The notes beneath the pieces are model-generated. The model worked only from the letters and a program-made list of their open reading frames with translations, was not told where the DNA came from and did no database searches. Positions 24,529-32,117 of a DNA stretch of 34,606 nt are shown in pieces. The stretch spans positions 1 to 34,606 of the forward strand of contig JAIQEX010000073.1 of NCBI GenBank assembly GCA_020073615.1, read 5' to 3'. The DNA is from Terriglobia bacterium. GTDB taxonomy: Bacteria; Acidobacteriota; Terriglobia; Bryobacterales; Bryobacteraceae. A program made the translations under genes and the position numbers. Every line of letters begins with the position of its first letter. The stretch's first letter is position 1.

Positions 24529-24535
24529 ATAACAG

Positions 24536-25012
24536 ATGTCCACGCGATTTACGATCCGGCGAATGCGCCCGGCCGATCTGGAACGGATTCTCGCGATCGA
24601 GAACGCCAGCTTCGGCAGCGAGGCCTGGGATCGCAACCTGTTTGCAGGATACTCCCGCACGTGCGGGGAGCTATTCCTGGTGGTGGCGGAGGGTACGCGG
24701 AACATTTGCGGGTACATGATCACCTGCACACGAGGGGGGCGGGCCGAGCTGGTCTCGGTGGCCGTGGACCCGCGAGCTCGCGGCCGGGGCGCCGCTTCGG
24801 CCCTGCTGGAGAGCACGCTGCGCCGGTTGCGGCGGCGCGCCATCGCCCGCCTGAGCCTCATGGTGAAGACCAGCAACGACCCGGCCCGCGCGTTCTACGA
24901 AAAGTACGGATTTCGTAAGGTGAGGCGCGTACCGCGGTACTACGAAGACGGCGCCGACGGCTGGCTGATGGCTCTCCCGCTTGCAATCGCGGTGCCTTTT
25001 GAGCGTGAATGA
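24536..25012 (+). CDS. GNAT-family N-acetyltransferase, RimI-like
   Basis: A 158-aa acetyltransferase. It has an N-terminal IRRMRPADLERILAIENASF typical of RimI-like proteins, motif A LVSVAVDPRARGRGAASALL (acetyl-CoA pyrophosphate loop, about residues 72-91), and motif B with NDPARAFYEKYGFRKVRRVP followed by YYEDGADGWLMAL. RimI acetylates the N-terminal alanine of ribosomal protein S18; other relatives act on small molecules, so the substrate is uncertain. AAGGA lies 6-7 nt before the ATG. Divergent from feoA. Confidence 0.9.
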   Translation: MSTRFTIRRMRPADLERILAIENASFGSEAWDRNLFAGYSRTCGELFLVVAEGTRNICGYMITCTRGGRAELVSVAVDPRARGRGAASALLESTLRRLRRRAIARLSLMVKTSNDPARAFYEKYGFRKVRRVPRYYEDGADGWLMALPLAIAVPFERE

Positions 25013-25036
25013 TAGGAGAGGATCGAGACACCAACG

Positions 25037-25213
25037 ATGGACCGGGAGCTGATCGCGTATCTGGACGGCCGGTTCGCCAGCCTGGTGAAACTGGTCGACG
25101 ACCATAGCCAAAGCCTCCAGGCGGAAATGCAGGCACTTCGCGTGGATATGAACCGCGGCTTCGAACGCGTCGAGGCCGCGACGCGGCGCAACACCCAGCC
25201 CATGCGCCATTGA
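25037..25213 (+). CDS. Small helical protein, hypothetical
   Basis: A 58-aa product starting MDRELIAYLDGRFASLVKLV, followed by an S-Q-x-L heptad-like helix (HSQSLQAEMQALRVDMNRGF) and a basic end. The pattern suggests a coiled coil that oligomerises. AGGAGAGGA lies about 14 nt upstream, a little far. It lies 24 nt after the acetyltransferase on the same strand. No function is recognised. It might be a spurious frame, but composition and position favour a real small gene. Confidence 0.55.
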   Translation: MDRELIAYLDGRFASLVKLVDDHSQSLQAEMQALRVDMNRGFERVEAATRRNTQPMRH

Positions 25214-25276
25214 TCGGCCGCTCTACGGCGCCCGCCGCGCCGAAACCGCACCGGCCTCCGCCGCGTATCACAGGGA

Positions 25277-26275
25277 ATGAAAGCGCCACTGGCGGCGTGG
25301 GCCGCCCTGCTGGCGGCGTCGGCGGCGTGCGCGCAGGAAGCGGCGCCCGTCTTTCACGCCACCTCGGAGCTGGTCCTGCTGGATGTGCAGGTGATTCACC
25401 GCAAGACGAAGACCGCCCTGGGGAGCCTTCAGGCCAAGGACTTCGAGTTGTATGAAGACGGCGTGGCGCAGCAGATTGCCTTCTTCGACCACGACCAGCT
25501 TCCGCTCTCCATCGTGTTCCTGTTCGACCTCACCGACAGCGTGCGCGGAGTGTTGCGCCGCCTGGCGGCCGGGGCGCGGTCGGCGCTCGACCACCTGAAG
25601 CCCGAGGACGAGACCGCGGTGATGGCCTATGCGGCGTCGGCTCACGTGGTGGACGGCTTCACTACGGACCGCCAGCGGACCGCCGACGCGATCACGCGCG
25701 CCGCGGGCATGAAACAGCGCGAGGCGGCATTCTTCAACGAAGCGGTTTACCGGGCCGCCTGCTTGTTGGAGCAGTCGCGCAATCCCTCCAGCCGGCGGGT
25801 GGTGATCTGGCTTACCGACAATTTTCCCAACGCGGCGTCCGCTTTCAACCGCCGGCACTACGGACAGAGCCTTGGGGGCGCGCCCCCGCATTCCGAGGAG
25901 GAAGCCCTGCGCGAACTGCACGAATCCGGGACCGTGGTGGCGGCGCTGCTGTTGAAGGATCCGCTGGCGGTGCCGTGGGCCTCGCTCGAGATGGCCATCG
26001 AGGCGCCGGCACGCAAACGCAACCCGGCCGGGGACGCGCGCAAATACGCGGAGCTGACCGGAGGCATCGCCCTGGGCCGGGGCGGCAAGAAAGTGGAAGA
26101 CCGCCTGGCGGAGATCATCGACGATCTGCGCTCGCGCTACACCATCGGCTACCGGCCTTCGGAGACGAAGCCCGCCGGAACGTTCTGCAAACTGCGCGTG
26201 GCGCTGGCGCCGGGGGCCCCGCTGCGGCCGCAGGAATGGACGGTGATCGCGCGGGCAGGGTACTACCGGAAGTAA
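25277..26275 (+). CDS. Secreted VWFA-domain protein, acidobacterial type
   Basis: A 332-aa protein with a signal peptide (MKAPLAAWAALLAASAACAQ). It matches the layout of the VWFA-related acidobacterial domain family (TIGR03436): an N-terminal VLLDVQVIHRKTKTALGSLQ, then AKDFELYEDGVAQQIAFFDH, then the VWA fold beginning SIVFLFDLTDSVRGVL. The metal-site motif reads DLTDS rather than the classical DxSxS, so metal binding may be modified. It ends RYTIGYRPSETKP...RAGYYRK, also typical. Such proteins are abundant in Solibacter-like genomes, and their ligands are unknown. Confidence 0.92.
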   Translation: MKAPLAAWAALLAASAACAQEAAPVFHATSELVLLDVQVIHRKTKTALGSLQAKDFELYEDGVAQQIAFFDHDQLPLSIVFLFDLTDSVRGVLRRLAAGARSALDHLKPEDETAVMAYAASAHVVDGFTTDRQRTADAITRAAGMKQREAAFFNEAVYRAACLLEQSRNPSSRRVVIWLTDNFPNAASAFNRRHYGQSLGGAPPHSEEEALRELHESGTVVAALLLKDPLAVPWASLEMAIEAPARKRNPAGDARKYAELTGGIALGRGGKKVEDRLAEIIDDLRSRYTIGYRPSETKPAGTFCKLRVALAPGAPLRPQEWTVIARAGYYRK

Positions 26276-26281
26276 CGGGGT

Positions 26282-26302
26282 GGGGGCCAGGGGCCAGGGG
26301 CC
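26282..26302. repeat. Single arm of the GGGGCCA heptamer repeat
   Basis: Three tandem GGGGCCA-type units follow the VWFA gene stop by 6 nt. They continue into a GGCGGCGCTACGCGCTGC spacer like the spacers inside the elements at 2069-2255 and 5559-5620. No complementary right arm is present before the next gene, so this is a half element or remnant. Confidence 0.7.
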
Positions 26303-26327
26303 GGCGGCGCTACGCGCTGCATCGTTT

Positions 26328-26591
26328 CTAATATTTGTCGCGGCACTCTTCGGAGCAGAAGTAGATCACCTGGCCGTTGACCTTGCGCGTGACGCTGGCC
26401 GAGGTGGAGACGTAGGTGCCGCACACCGGGTCCTTTTTGAGCTCGCCGCCCGCCTGCACCGCCGGCGGACGATCCGGTGCGGCCCGCGTGGGACCGGACC
26501 GGAAACCCGCGAGGATGCTCCTGAGGACTCGGCTCAGCAGCAGGATGAGCAGCAGCGGAAAAATGAAATCGACGATCAGTGTGCGGAACAT
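26328..26591 (-). CDS. Membrane-anchored YHS-domain protein
   Basis: An 87-aa protein with one N-terminal membrane helix (TLIVDFIFPLLLILLLSRVL) and a short linker. A C-terminal YHS-type metal domain reads KKDPVCGTYVSTSASVTRKV, then NGQVIYFCSEECRDKY. The three cysteines match the heavy-metal-binding pattern found in copper ATPases and TRASH-like proteins. The ATG at 26591 is chosen; a GTG at 26633 directly after the stop of the TPR gene would add 14 residues and couple the two genes. A metal-related role is likely, though the metal is unknown. Confidence 0.85.
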   Translation of the reverse strand: MFRTLIVDFIFPLLLILLLSRVLRSILAGFRSGPTRAAPDRPPAVQAGGELKKDPVCGTYVSTSASVTRKVNGQVIYFCSEECRDKY

Positions 26592-26633
26592 GCGATCGGG
26601 GCGGCGAGCCGCGCCGGCCGCCCCGGAGTCCAC

Positions 26634-27809
26634 TTACTTTTTCTTCTTCGGCGGCGGCGCCTTCTTGGCGTTGGGGTCGGTGAACTTGGTCTCCACGGCC
26701 GAGCCCAGGCTGGCCAGCATGGCCTTGGCCTCCTCGGCGTGAGTGCCGCCGGGCGCTAGCTCGAGGTATTTCTGGAACGCTTCCGTGGTGCCGGGCTCGG
26801 GCGAGATCTTGCCGTCCGCCGCCACCGTCGCCTTGCCCATCAGGATCACACCGTACTGGTAATAGGCTTCGGCGTTCCGGGGCTCATTGGGGGCGGACTG
26901 AATCGCCATTTTGAAAGCTTCCGCCGCGGCCTCCAACTGTCCGGCGTTGGTCATCAGGGCCCCCAGATTGTAGTAAGACCGGTAGGCGCCGGCCGGGTCC
27001 AGTTCCGCGGATTTCTTCAGCTCGGCCTGCATCTCGGGAATTTTCTTGGCCTTGGCCAGCGCCAGCGCGTAGTTGTTGTGGGCCGCGGCATCGTCGGGTT
27101 TCAACTCCAGCGCCTTGGCATAGGAGTCGAGGCCCTTCTGGGTCAGGGCGTCGTACTCCGGCCCGGTCTTGGTGGAAGCCTGGCCCATGTAAGCGTCGCC
27201 CAGGTTGGCCCAGACGGCCGCCTGCGTGGGGTCCACCTCGGCAGCCTTGGTGAGTGCCGCCACCGCCTGGTCGTATTGTTTCGCCTTCAAGGCTTCCATG
27301 CCATCGTTGAAGGCGCTATTCAACTCGTTGCGCTTCTTCATGGAGGCCGCCTGCGCGTCGATCTGCTTTTGCAGTTGCGCTTTCTGCTCGGGCGTCATGC
27401 GGCGTTTGAGCTCGTCGGAGATCAGCCCGGTCTCGATCGCTTTCTGCATCTCCGCCTGGTTCGCCGAGTTGCTCTGCTGGTTCGATTTCAAATCGAAATT
27501 CACGGGCAAGGGGTCGCCCGGCCTGGGCTGCACGCCCGAGACGGAATCGACCTGCTTGCCATCCACTTCCACGCTGACGGTGAAGGTGCCGCTGATGGGC
27601 AGACCGGTGTGGAAGTAGTGGCCCTTCTTGTCGGTCTTGGTCTGCGAATCCCACTTCATGTCGGTGCGGTGGATCTTGATCACCGCGCCCACCACCGGTT
27701 TTCCGTCAACGCCCTTGACGATGCCTTCCACCGCCGTCACCTGGGCCAGCGCGGTAAAAGCGAAAAACAGAAGCCCGGCCGCGGCCGCGGCTGCACTGCG
27801 CAACTTCAT
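26634..27809 (-). CDS. Secreted TPR protein with carboxypeptidase-regulatory-like domain
   Basis: A 391-aa protein with a signal peptide (MKLRSAAAAAAGLLFFAFTALAQ, given here only as residues 1-23). A beta-sandwich of the CarboxypepD_reg type follows (about 26-105: VEGIVKGVDGKPVVGAVIKI). A Gln-rich helix (about 108-160) leads to TPR repeats (about 163-350, e.g. DPTQAAVWANLGDAYMGQA and KPDDAAAHNNYALALAKAK), then a Lys/Pro-rich tail. The ATG at 27809 has GGAGGAG 4-5 nt upstream. A scaffold or outer-membrane assembly role is plausible; no direct evidence. The YHS gene follows immediately. Confidence 0.85.
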   Translation of the reverse strand: MKLRSAAAAAAGLLFFAFTALAQVTAVEGIVKGVDGKPVVGAVIKIHRTDMKWDSQTKTDKKGHYFHTGLPISGTFTVSVEVDGKQVDSVSGVQPRPGDPLPVNFDLKSNQQSNSANQAEMQKAIETGLISDELKRRMTPEQKAQLQKQIDAQAASMKKRNELNSAFNDGMEALKAKQYDQAVAALTKAAEVDPTQAAVWANLGDAYMGQASTKTGPEYDALTQKGLDSYAKALELKPDDAAAHNNYALALAKAKKIPEMQAELKKSAELDPAGAYRSYYNLGALMTNAGQLEAAAEAFKMAIQSAPNEPRNAEAYYQYGVILMGKATVAADGKISPEPGTTEAFQKYLELAPGGTHAEEAKAMLASLGSAVETKFTDPNAKKAPPPKKKK

Positions 27810-27876
27810 AGACTCCTCCAACTGAAGACTGATTAGTATTAAATTCCAGTATAGCGAGACTTGGGGGACTGTTCCA

Positions 27877-28350
27877 CTACTCTTCGAACAGACCGATCTG
27901 CTCTTTGGGCACGGCCTTCGCCTTCCTCCTGTGGAGCGGGCTGCCCACCACCCCCAGCACCTCCACGGACCGGACCGCGGCGCGCGGGATGAAGACCCGC
28001 TGGTGGCTGCTCGAGGGGGGAATCACGGTGAAGCCATACTGCTCCAGTTGCAGGAGGTTGTTGGACATAATGCCCTCCATCACTTCGCCATCGCGGAACT
28101 GGAAGCTGACCCACAACCCCTCCGTTTTGGGGCGGGTCAAGAAAAGGTGCCCGGCCTCGGCGGCGTCCTCGAAATCGCGCACGAACACGATCGTCTTGAT
28201 TTCGCCGTACGCGAGGTGCGAGACGTTACCCTGCGCGGACAGCACTTCCACTCCCGCGGGTTGCAGATAGGAGGCAGGATTGACCCATCCGGCGACGGAT
28301 TCCTTCTCAAATCGCCGGATGACTACTTTTTTCGTGGTGGAACCGGCCAA
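27877..28350 (-). CDS. Hypothetical protein, two-segment beta-rich (TTG start)
   Basis: A 157-aa soluble protein starting from TTG at 28350 with GAGG 8-9 nt upstream. It begins with KKVVIRRFEKESVAGWVNPA, then SYLQPAGVEVLSAQGNVSHL and AYGEIKTIVFVRDF, and a second part with LWVSFQFRDGEVMEGIMSNN followed by GFTVIPPS. This suggests two related beta-rich modules, each with a positively charged strand. I recall similar proteins in acidobacteria but cannot name the function. It is divergent from xerD, sharing a 63-nt intergenic region. Confidence 0.7.
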   Translation of the reverse strand: MAGSTTKKVVIRRFEKESVAGWVNPASYLQPAGVEVLSAQGNVSHLAYGEIKTIVFVRDFEDAAEAGHLFLTRPKTEGLWVSFQFRDGEVMEGIMSNNLLQLEQYGFTVIPPSSSHQRVFIPRAAVRSVEVLGVVGSPLHRRKAKAVPKEQIGLFEE

Positions 28351-28372
28351 ATCTCGCCTCGAATGCCTTCAG

Positions 28373-28387
28373 AATGTTTCAAACATT
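28373..28387. promoter_or_regulatory. Perfect AATGTTTCAAACATT dyad between xerD and its divergent neighbour
   Basis: A 7+1+7 perfect palindrome lies in the 63-nt divergent gap. A TATCAT hexamer (28401-28406) with a poor -35 match (TTTCAA, overlapping the dyad) lies 8 nt before the xerD ATG, which would give a nearly leaderless transcript. The symmetry suggests an operator controlling one or both genes. Confidence 0.45.
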
Positions 28388-28413
28388 TAGCGGCTTATTG
28401 TATCATTGGGGCG

Positions 28414-29322
28414 ATGTCTGGAGCGCTCACCGCCGAATCGCCCCGCCTGACCGGCCAAATGACCGCGTTCCTCAACTTCTGCCGCCTGGAAAAAGGCTTG
28501 GCGGCCAACTCGGTGGAAGCCTATGCCACTGATTTATCGAGGTTTAATTCGTTCCTCGGGCCGGCCGCCGAGATTCCGGGTGCGGAAAGGCTCGGCCAAT
28601 ACGTGGACCATCTATACCAAGCCGGATTGAGCGGCCGGACGATTGCCCGCCATCTGGCCACGCTGCGGAACTTCTACGGGTTTCTCCTGGGGGAGGGGCT
28701 GATACATTCCGATCCGATGGAGCATCTGCGCACTCCCCGGCCCTGGCGGACGATTCCCAAGTTCTTGAATCTGGAGGAGATCGAGAGGATTATTCAGGCT
28801 CCGGACATGGCCCGACCCACCGGCTTGCGAGACCGCGCCATGCTGGAATTGCTCTACGCCACCGGTCTGCGCGTCTCCGAGTTGTGCCGCCTGGGGGTGG
28901 GCGATCTGAATCGCGAGGTAGGCGTGTTGCGGACCATGGGTAAGGGGAACAAGCAGCGTCTGGTGCCCGTGGGTACGGCCGCCCTCCAGGCCGTGGCGGA
29001 CTATCTGGCCGGCGGCCGCGAGACTCTGCTCAAGGGCCGCGCCAGCCGGTACCTGTTCATAACCGCGCGCGGCGGGTGTCTGACCCGCCAGGCGTTCTGG
29101 AAGCTCCTGGCCGGATACGGCCGGAAGGCAGGTATCTTTCATGGGCTTACGCCCCATGTGCTTCGTCACAGCTTCGCCACCCACCTGCTGGAGGGTGGGG
29201 CGGATTTGCGGAGCGTGCAGATCATGCTGGGGCACTCCGACATCTCGACCACCCAGATTTATACCCATGTCATGCGGTCGAGACTGCGGGATACGGTAGC
29301 GAAACATCATCCCCGGGCCTAG
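28414..29322 (+). CDS. xerD: Tyrosine recombinase XerD/XerC type
   Basis: A 302-aa site-specific recombinase that resolves chromosome dimers at dif with its partner Xer protein. An N-terminal SAM-like core-binding domain (about 12-100) precedes the catalytic domain with R153 (ATGLRVSEL), K177 (GKGNK), H248 and R251 (PHVLRHSF), H274 (LGHSDISTTQIYTH) and nucleophile Y283. Length and motifs match XerD more than phage integrases, and no phage genes or att repeats were seen beside it. The ATG at 28414 begins MSGALTAESPRL. Confidence 0.92.
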   Translation: MSGALTAESPRLTGQMTAFLNFCRLEKGLAANSVEAYATDLSRFNSFLGPAAEIPGAERLGQYVDHLYQAGLSGRTIARHLATLRNFYGFLLGEGLIHSDPMEHLRTPRPWRTIPKFLNLEEIERIIQAPDMARPTGLRDRAMLELLYATGLRVSELCRLGVGDLNREVGVLRTMGKGNKQRLVPVGTAALQAVADYLAGGRETLLKGRASRYLFITARGGCLTRQAFWKLLAGYGRKAGIFHGLTPHVLRHSFATHLLEGGADLRSVQIMLGHSDISTTQIYTHVMRSRLRDTVAKHHPRA

Positions 29323-29346
29323 CCGGAAGAGTCGAAAGCGGATGCC

Positions 29347-30690
29347 ATGAGCGACTACATCTACATGCTGGAGAGCCACTTGAGTCCGGATCAGAACCAG
29401 GTGGTGGAAGAGATCCAGGCAGCCGCGGGACAGTCCAATGTCAACGTCTTCCTGACAGGCGGAGCGATGCGCGACATGCTGGCCGGATTCCGCATTCGGG
29501 ACCTGGATTTTGCCATTGAGGGCAACGCGCTGAAGGTGGCCAAGGCGATCTGCGACCGCACGGGCGCGAAAACGCTGGCTTCCGACGAGAACCGGAAGAG
29601 CGCCGAGCTGGTGTTTCCCAGCGGGGTAACGGCGCAGATCGCCATGTCGCGGCAGGAGAAATTCGCGCGCACGGGGGCCAAGCCGCAAGTGACGCCCGCG
29701 ACCATACAGGAAGACCTGAGAGGCCGCGACTTCACCTGCAACGCCATTGCCCTTTCCCTGAACAAGGCGTCCCGCGGGCTCCTGCTGGACCCCATGAACG
29801 GGCTCGCGGATATCGGGCGCCGCGAGCTGCGCGCCGTTACCACGTACGGCTTTTACGACGATCCTTCGCGGCTGCTCCGCCTGCACCGGCTGCGCGTGCG
29901 GCTGGGGTTCACGGTGGAGGAGCGCACCCAGATGCAGGTGGCCAACGCGCGCGAGGCGGAGGTGGAGAAGCTGATTCCGGCGCGGGCGCTGGGCGACGAG
30001 CTGAAGCGCATCGGCACGGAGGACAGCCCGGCGGAGATCGTGAAGGCGCTGGACGAGGCCGGCCTGCTTGCTCTGTTTTCGCCCGCGCTGGCTGGTCCCA
30101 AGGCCAACCTGGCCGGCCTCGTCCGCTTCGAGAAGCTCATCCGCATGCTTCCCGACGACATCCGCTCGCGCGCCGCGCGTTTCGGACCGTTCCTGTACGC
30201 GCTCACCGAAAAGCTCTCGGCCAAAGAAAGACAGGCGCTGGCCAGGGGCGTGGAGATGCACAAGGCGGCGTTGGATCTGTGGCAGAAGCTGGAGGTGCGC
30301 GCCAAGAAGCTAGAGACGGCGCTTCGTTCGGCGCGCCTCAAAAAGGCCTCGCAGGTTTACCAGATCGTGTCCGTGGCGGCCACCGACGAGGTGCTCTTCC
30401 TGCTCTATCATTCCAGCCTCAAGCCGGTGCAGGAGCGGCTGCGCAACTATTTCCAGAAGTACCTGCCGTCCATTCAGGAGATCACCGCGGAGGAGTGGGC
30501 GGCCGTGGAGGGCAAGCCTGGTACGCCCCGCTACGCCAAGGCGCGGAACGATTTCATCGCCAATCGCCTGGACCGGAGGGTACGCAAGCCGCCCGAGCCC
30601 ACGCCGCCGGCTCCGGGGCCGCCGGCGGGAACGGCGCCGCCCAGTTCCTGGAGCACGCCGCAGACCGCCATGGCGCGGCGCATGCGGTAG
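29347..30690 (+). CDS. CCA-adding enzyme / poly(A) polymerase-family nucleotidyltransferase
   Basis: A 447-aa class II nucleotidyltransferase. The head domain has FLTGGAMRDMLAG (G38, G39, R42, D43) and the metal-binding D52 and D54 in RDLDFAIEG. The conserved RGRDFTCNAIAL and the neck motif DDPSRLLRLHRLRVRLGF (family form: DP.R.LR..RF) follow. The body is helical, with a Pro-rich tail of about 35 residues. Members either add CCA to tRNA 3' ends or polyadenylate RNA, and sequence alone does not decide here. It lies 24 nt after xerD on the same strand. Confidence 0.9.
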   Translation: MSDYIYMLESHLSPDQNQVVEEIQAAAGQSNVNVFLTGGAMRDMLAGFRIRDLDFAIEGNALKVAKAICDRTGAKTLASDENRKSAELVFPSGVTAQIAMSRQEKFARTGAKPQVTPATIQEDLRGRDFTCNAIALSLNKASRGLLLDPMNGLADIGRRELRAVTTYGFYDDPSRLLRLHRLRVRLGFTVEERTQMQVANAREAEVEKLIPARALGDELKRIGTEDSPAEIVKALDEAGLLALFSPALAGPKANLAGLVRFEKLIRMLPDDIRSRAARFGPFLYALTEKLSAKERQALARGVEMHKAALDLWQKLEVRAKKLETALRSARLKKASQVYQIVSVAATDEVLFLLYHSSLKPVQERLRNYFQKYLPSIQEITAEEWAAVEGKPGTPRYAKARNDFIANRLDRRVRKPPEPTPPAPGPPAGTAPPSSWSTPQTAMARRMR

Positions 30691-30712
30691 TACCGGGCGG
30701 CAGCAGCGGGCG

Positions 30713-31987
30713 CTACGCGCTCTTCACTTCCTTTTCCACCATTTCACTGAAGTAGTCGATATCCCGCACGGTGCTGTAGACGTGCGGCGTAATGCGCAGC
30801 CCGGTGTACTCCTCATGCGGCACCAGGGCCGTGAGGATGCTGTACTTGTTCCACAGCGCGGCTTGAATGGGCGCCGGGTCGATGCCGTTGAAGGCCAGAA
30901 AGCCGATGCCGCAGGATTGCGCCGGGTCGGGACTGTGCAGGGTCTTGCACCTGGGATTCTGAGTCAGGCGGTTGGCCCAACGGTCGCGCAGATAGCGCAG
31001 CCGCGCCGCCTTGCGGTCGATGCCCATGTTCTCGTTGAAAATCAGCGCTTCGGAAATGGCGTCGTGGTTGGCCGCCGGGTGCGTCCCGATCTCTTCGAAC
31101 TTGCGTATGTCGCCCGCCTGCTCGGGCCCCGAGGCCATCAGCGACCAGGTGCCCGCGATGCGCGATTTCCGCACGTAAAGGAACCCGGTCCCCACCGGCG
31201 CGCAGGCCCATTTGTGCAGGCTCACGCCGTAGTAGTCGCAGTTCAGATCGGAGATCTTGTACGGGAAGTGGCTGAAGGCGTGCGCGCCATCGACGATCAC
31301 CGGAATGTTGCGCGCATGGGCCATGTCGCAGATCCTGCGGATCGGAAAAATCTGTCCGGTGCGGTTGGTGATGTGGCAGACCAGGATGAGTTTGGTGCGG
31401 GGCGTCACGGCGCGCTCAAACCGCTGGTACAGATCGTCCATGCTGGGCGGCGGCACGGGGAAGGAGATGGTCTTCAGCACGATGCCCTCGCGGCGCTCGC
31501 GCTGGCGGAAGGTGCTGAGCATGCGCGGATAGTCCTGGTTGGTGGTCAACACTTCGTCGCCCGGCTTCAGGTCCACGCCGTACTGCGCGTTTTCCAGCGA
31601 TTCGCTGGCATTGCGCGTGATGGCCATCTCTTCCGGGTCGCAGCCCGCCGCCTGCGCCAGCCTGCGGCGCACCTGCTCCACCTGCCGCTCCAGAACATTG
31701 ATCATGGTGTGCCACGGCCCCATATCGCTGTAGTCCAGGTAGCGCCGCATGGCATCCTGCACGACGCGCGGCGAGGGACTGCAGTAGCCGTTATTCAGGT
31801 TGACGATATTGCGGTCGATGCTGAAGGCGTTGCGGATTTCGGCCCAGTAATCCTCGTCGGCCGCAACGTCTTCGGGGGTCCGCCCGTTGACGGCGGCCGC
31901 CGCCGCCCGGACGCGGTCGATGGCGCCGTCCTGCAGTGCGGCCACAGCCGTGCCCGCCGCCATGCGGAAGAAATTCCTGCGATCCAT
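30713..31987 (-). CDS. Class V aminotransferase-fold PLP enzyme with twin-arginine leader
   Basis: A 424-aa enzyme of the isopenicillin-N-epimerase/cysteine-desulfurase-like group. It begins MDRRNFFRMAAGTAVAAL, a twin-arginine-type leader. The PLP site has VIVDGAHA (D233, H236) and the Schiff-base lysine K259 in SLHKWACAP. Further conserved positions are VNLNNGYCSPSP and ITRNASES. The leader suggests export of the folded, cofactor-loaded enzyme. The reaction (epimerase, desulfurase or lyase) cannot be told from sequence. The stop lies in a GCGCTACGCGC motif shared with the repeat spacers. Confidence 0.88.
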   Translation of the reverse strand: MDRRNFFRMAAGTAVAALQDGAIDRVRAAAAAVNGRTPEDVAADEDYWAEIRNAFSIDRNIVNLNNGYCSPSPRVVQDAMRRYLDYSDMGPWHTMINVLERQVEQVRRRLAQAAGCDPEEMAITRNASESLENAQYGVDLKPGDEVLTTNQDYPRMLSTFRQRERREGIVLKTISFPVPPPSMDDLYQRFERAVTPRTKLILVCHITNRTGQIFPIRRICDMAHARNIPVIVDGAHAFSHFPYKISDLNCDYYGVSLHKWACAPVGTGFLYVRKSRIAGTWSLMASGPEQAGDIRKFEEIGTHPAANHDAISEALIFNENMGIDRKAARLRYLRDRWANRLTQNPRCKTLHSPDPAQSCGIGFLAFNGIDPAPIQAALWNKYSILTALVPHEEYTGLRITPHVYSTVRDIDYFSEMVEKEVKSA

Positions 31988-32117
31988 GGGGTTGCCTCCT
32001 CGTAGGTGCGTTCCACGATGCTATAAGAAAGGGGGCGGCGGGTCAACCAGGCGTTACACAGGTTTCTCCGCCCCTCCTGCAGGCGGGCGGTCCAGAACCT
32101 CTGCCGCCGAGCGTCCG

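Noticed and set aside
28414-29322. Tyrosine recombinase considered as a phage or island integrase
   Set aside because: Length and motifs match chromosomal XerD, and there is no tRNA, att-like direct repeat or phage gene beside it.
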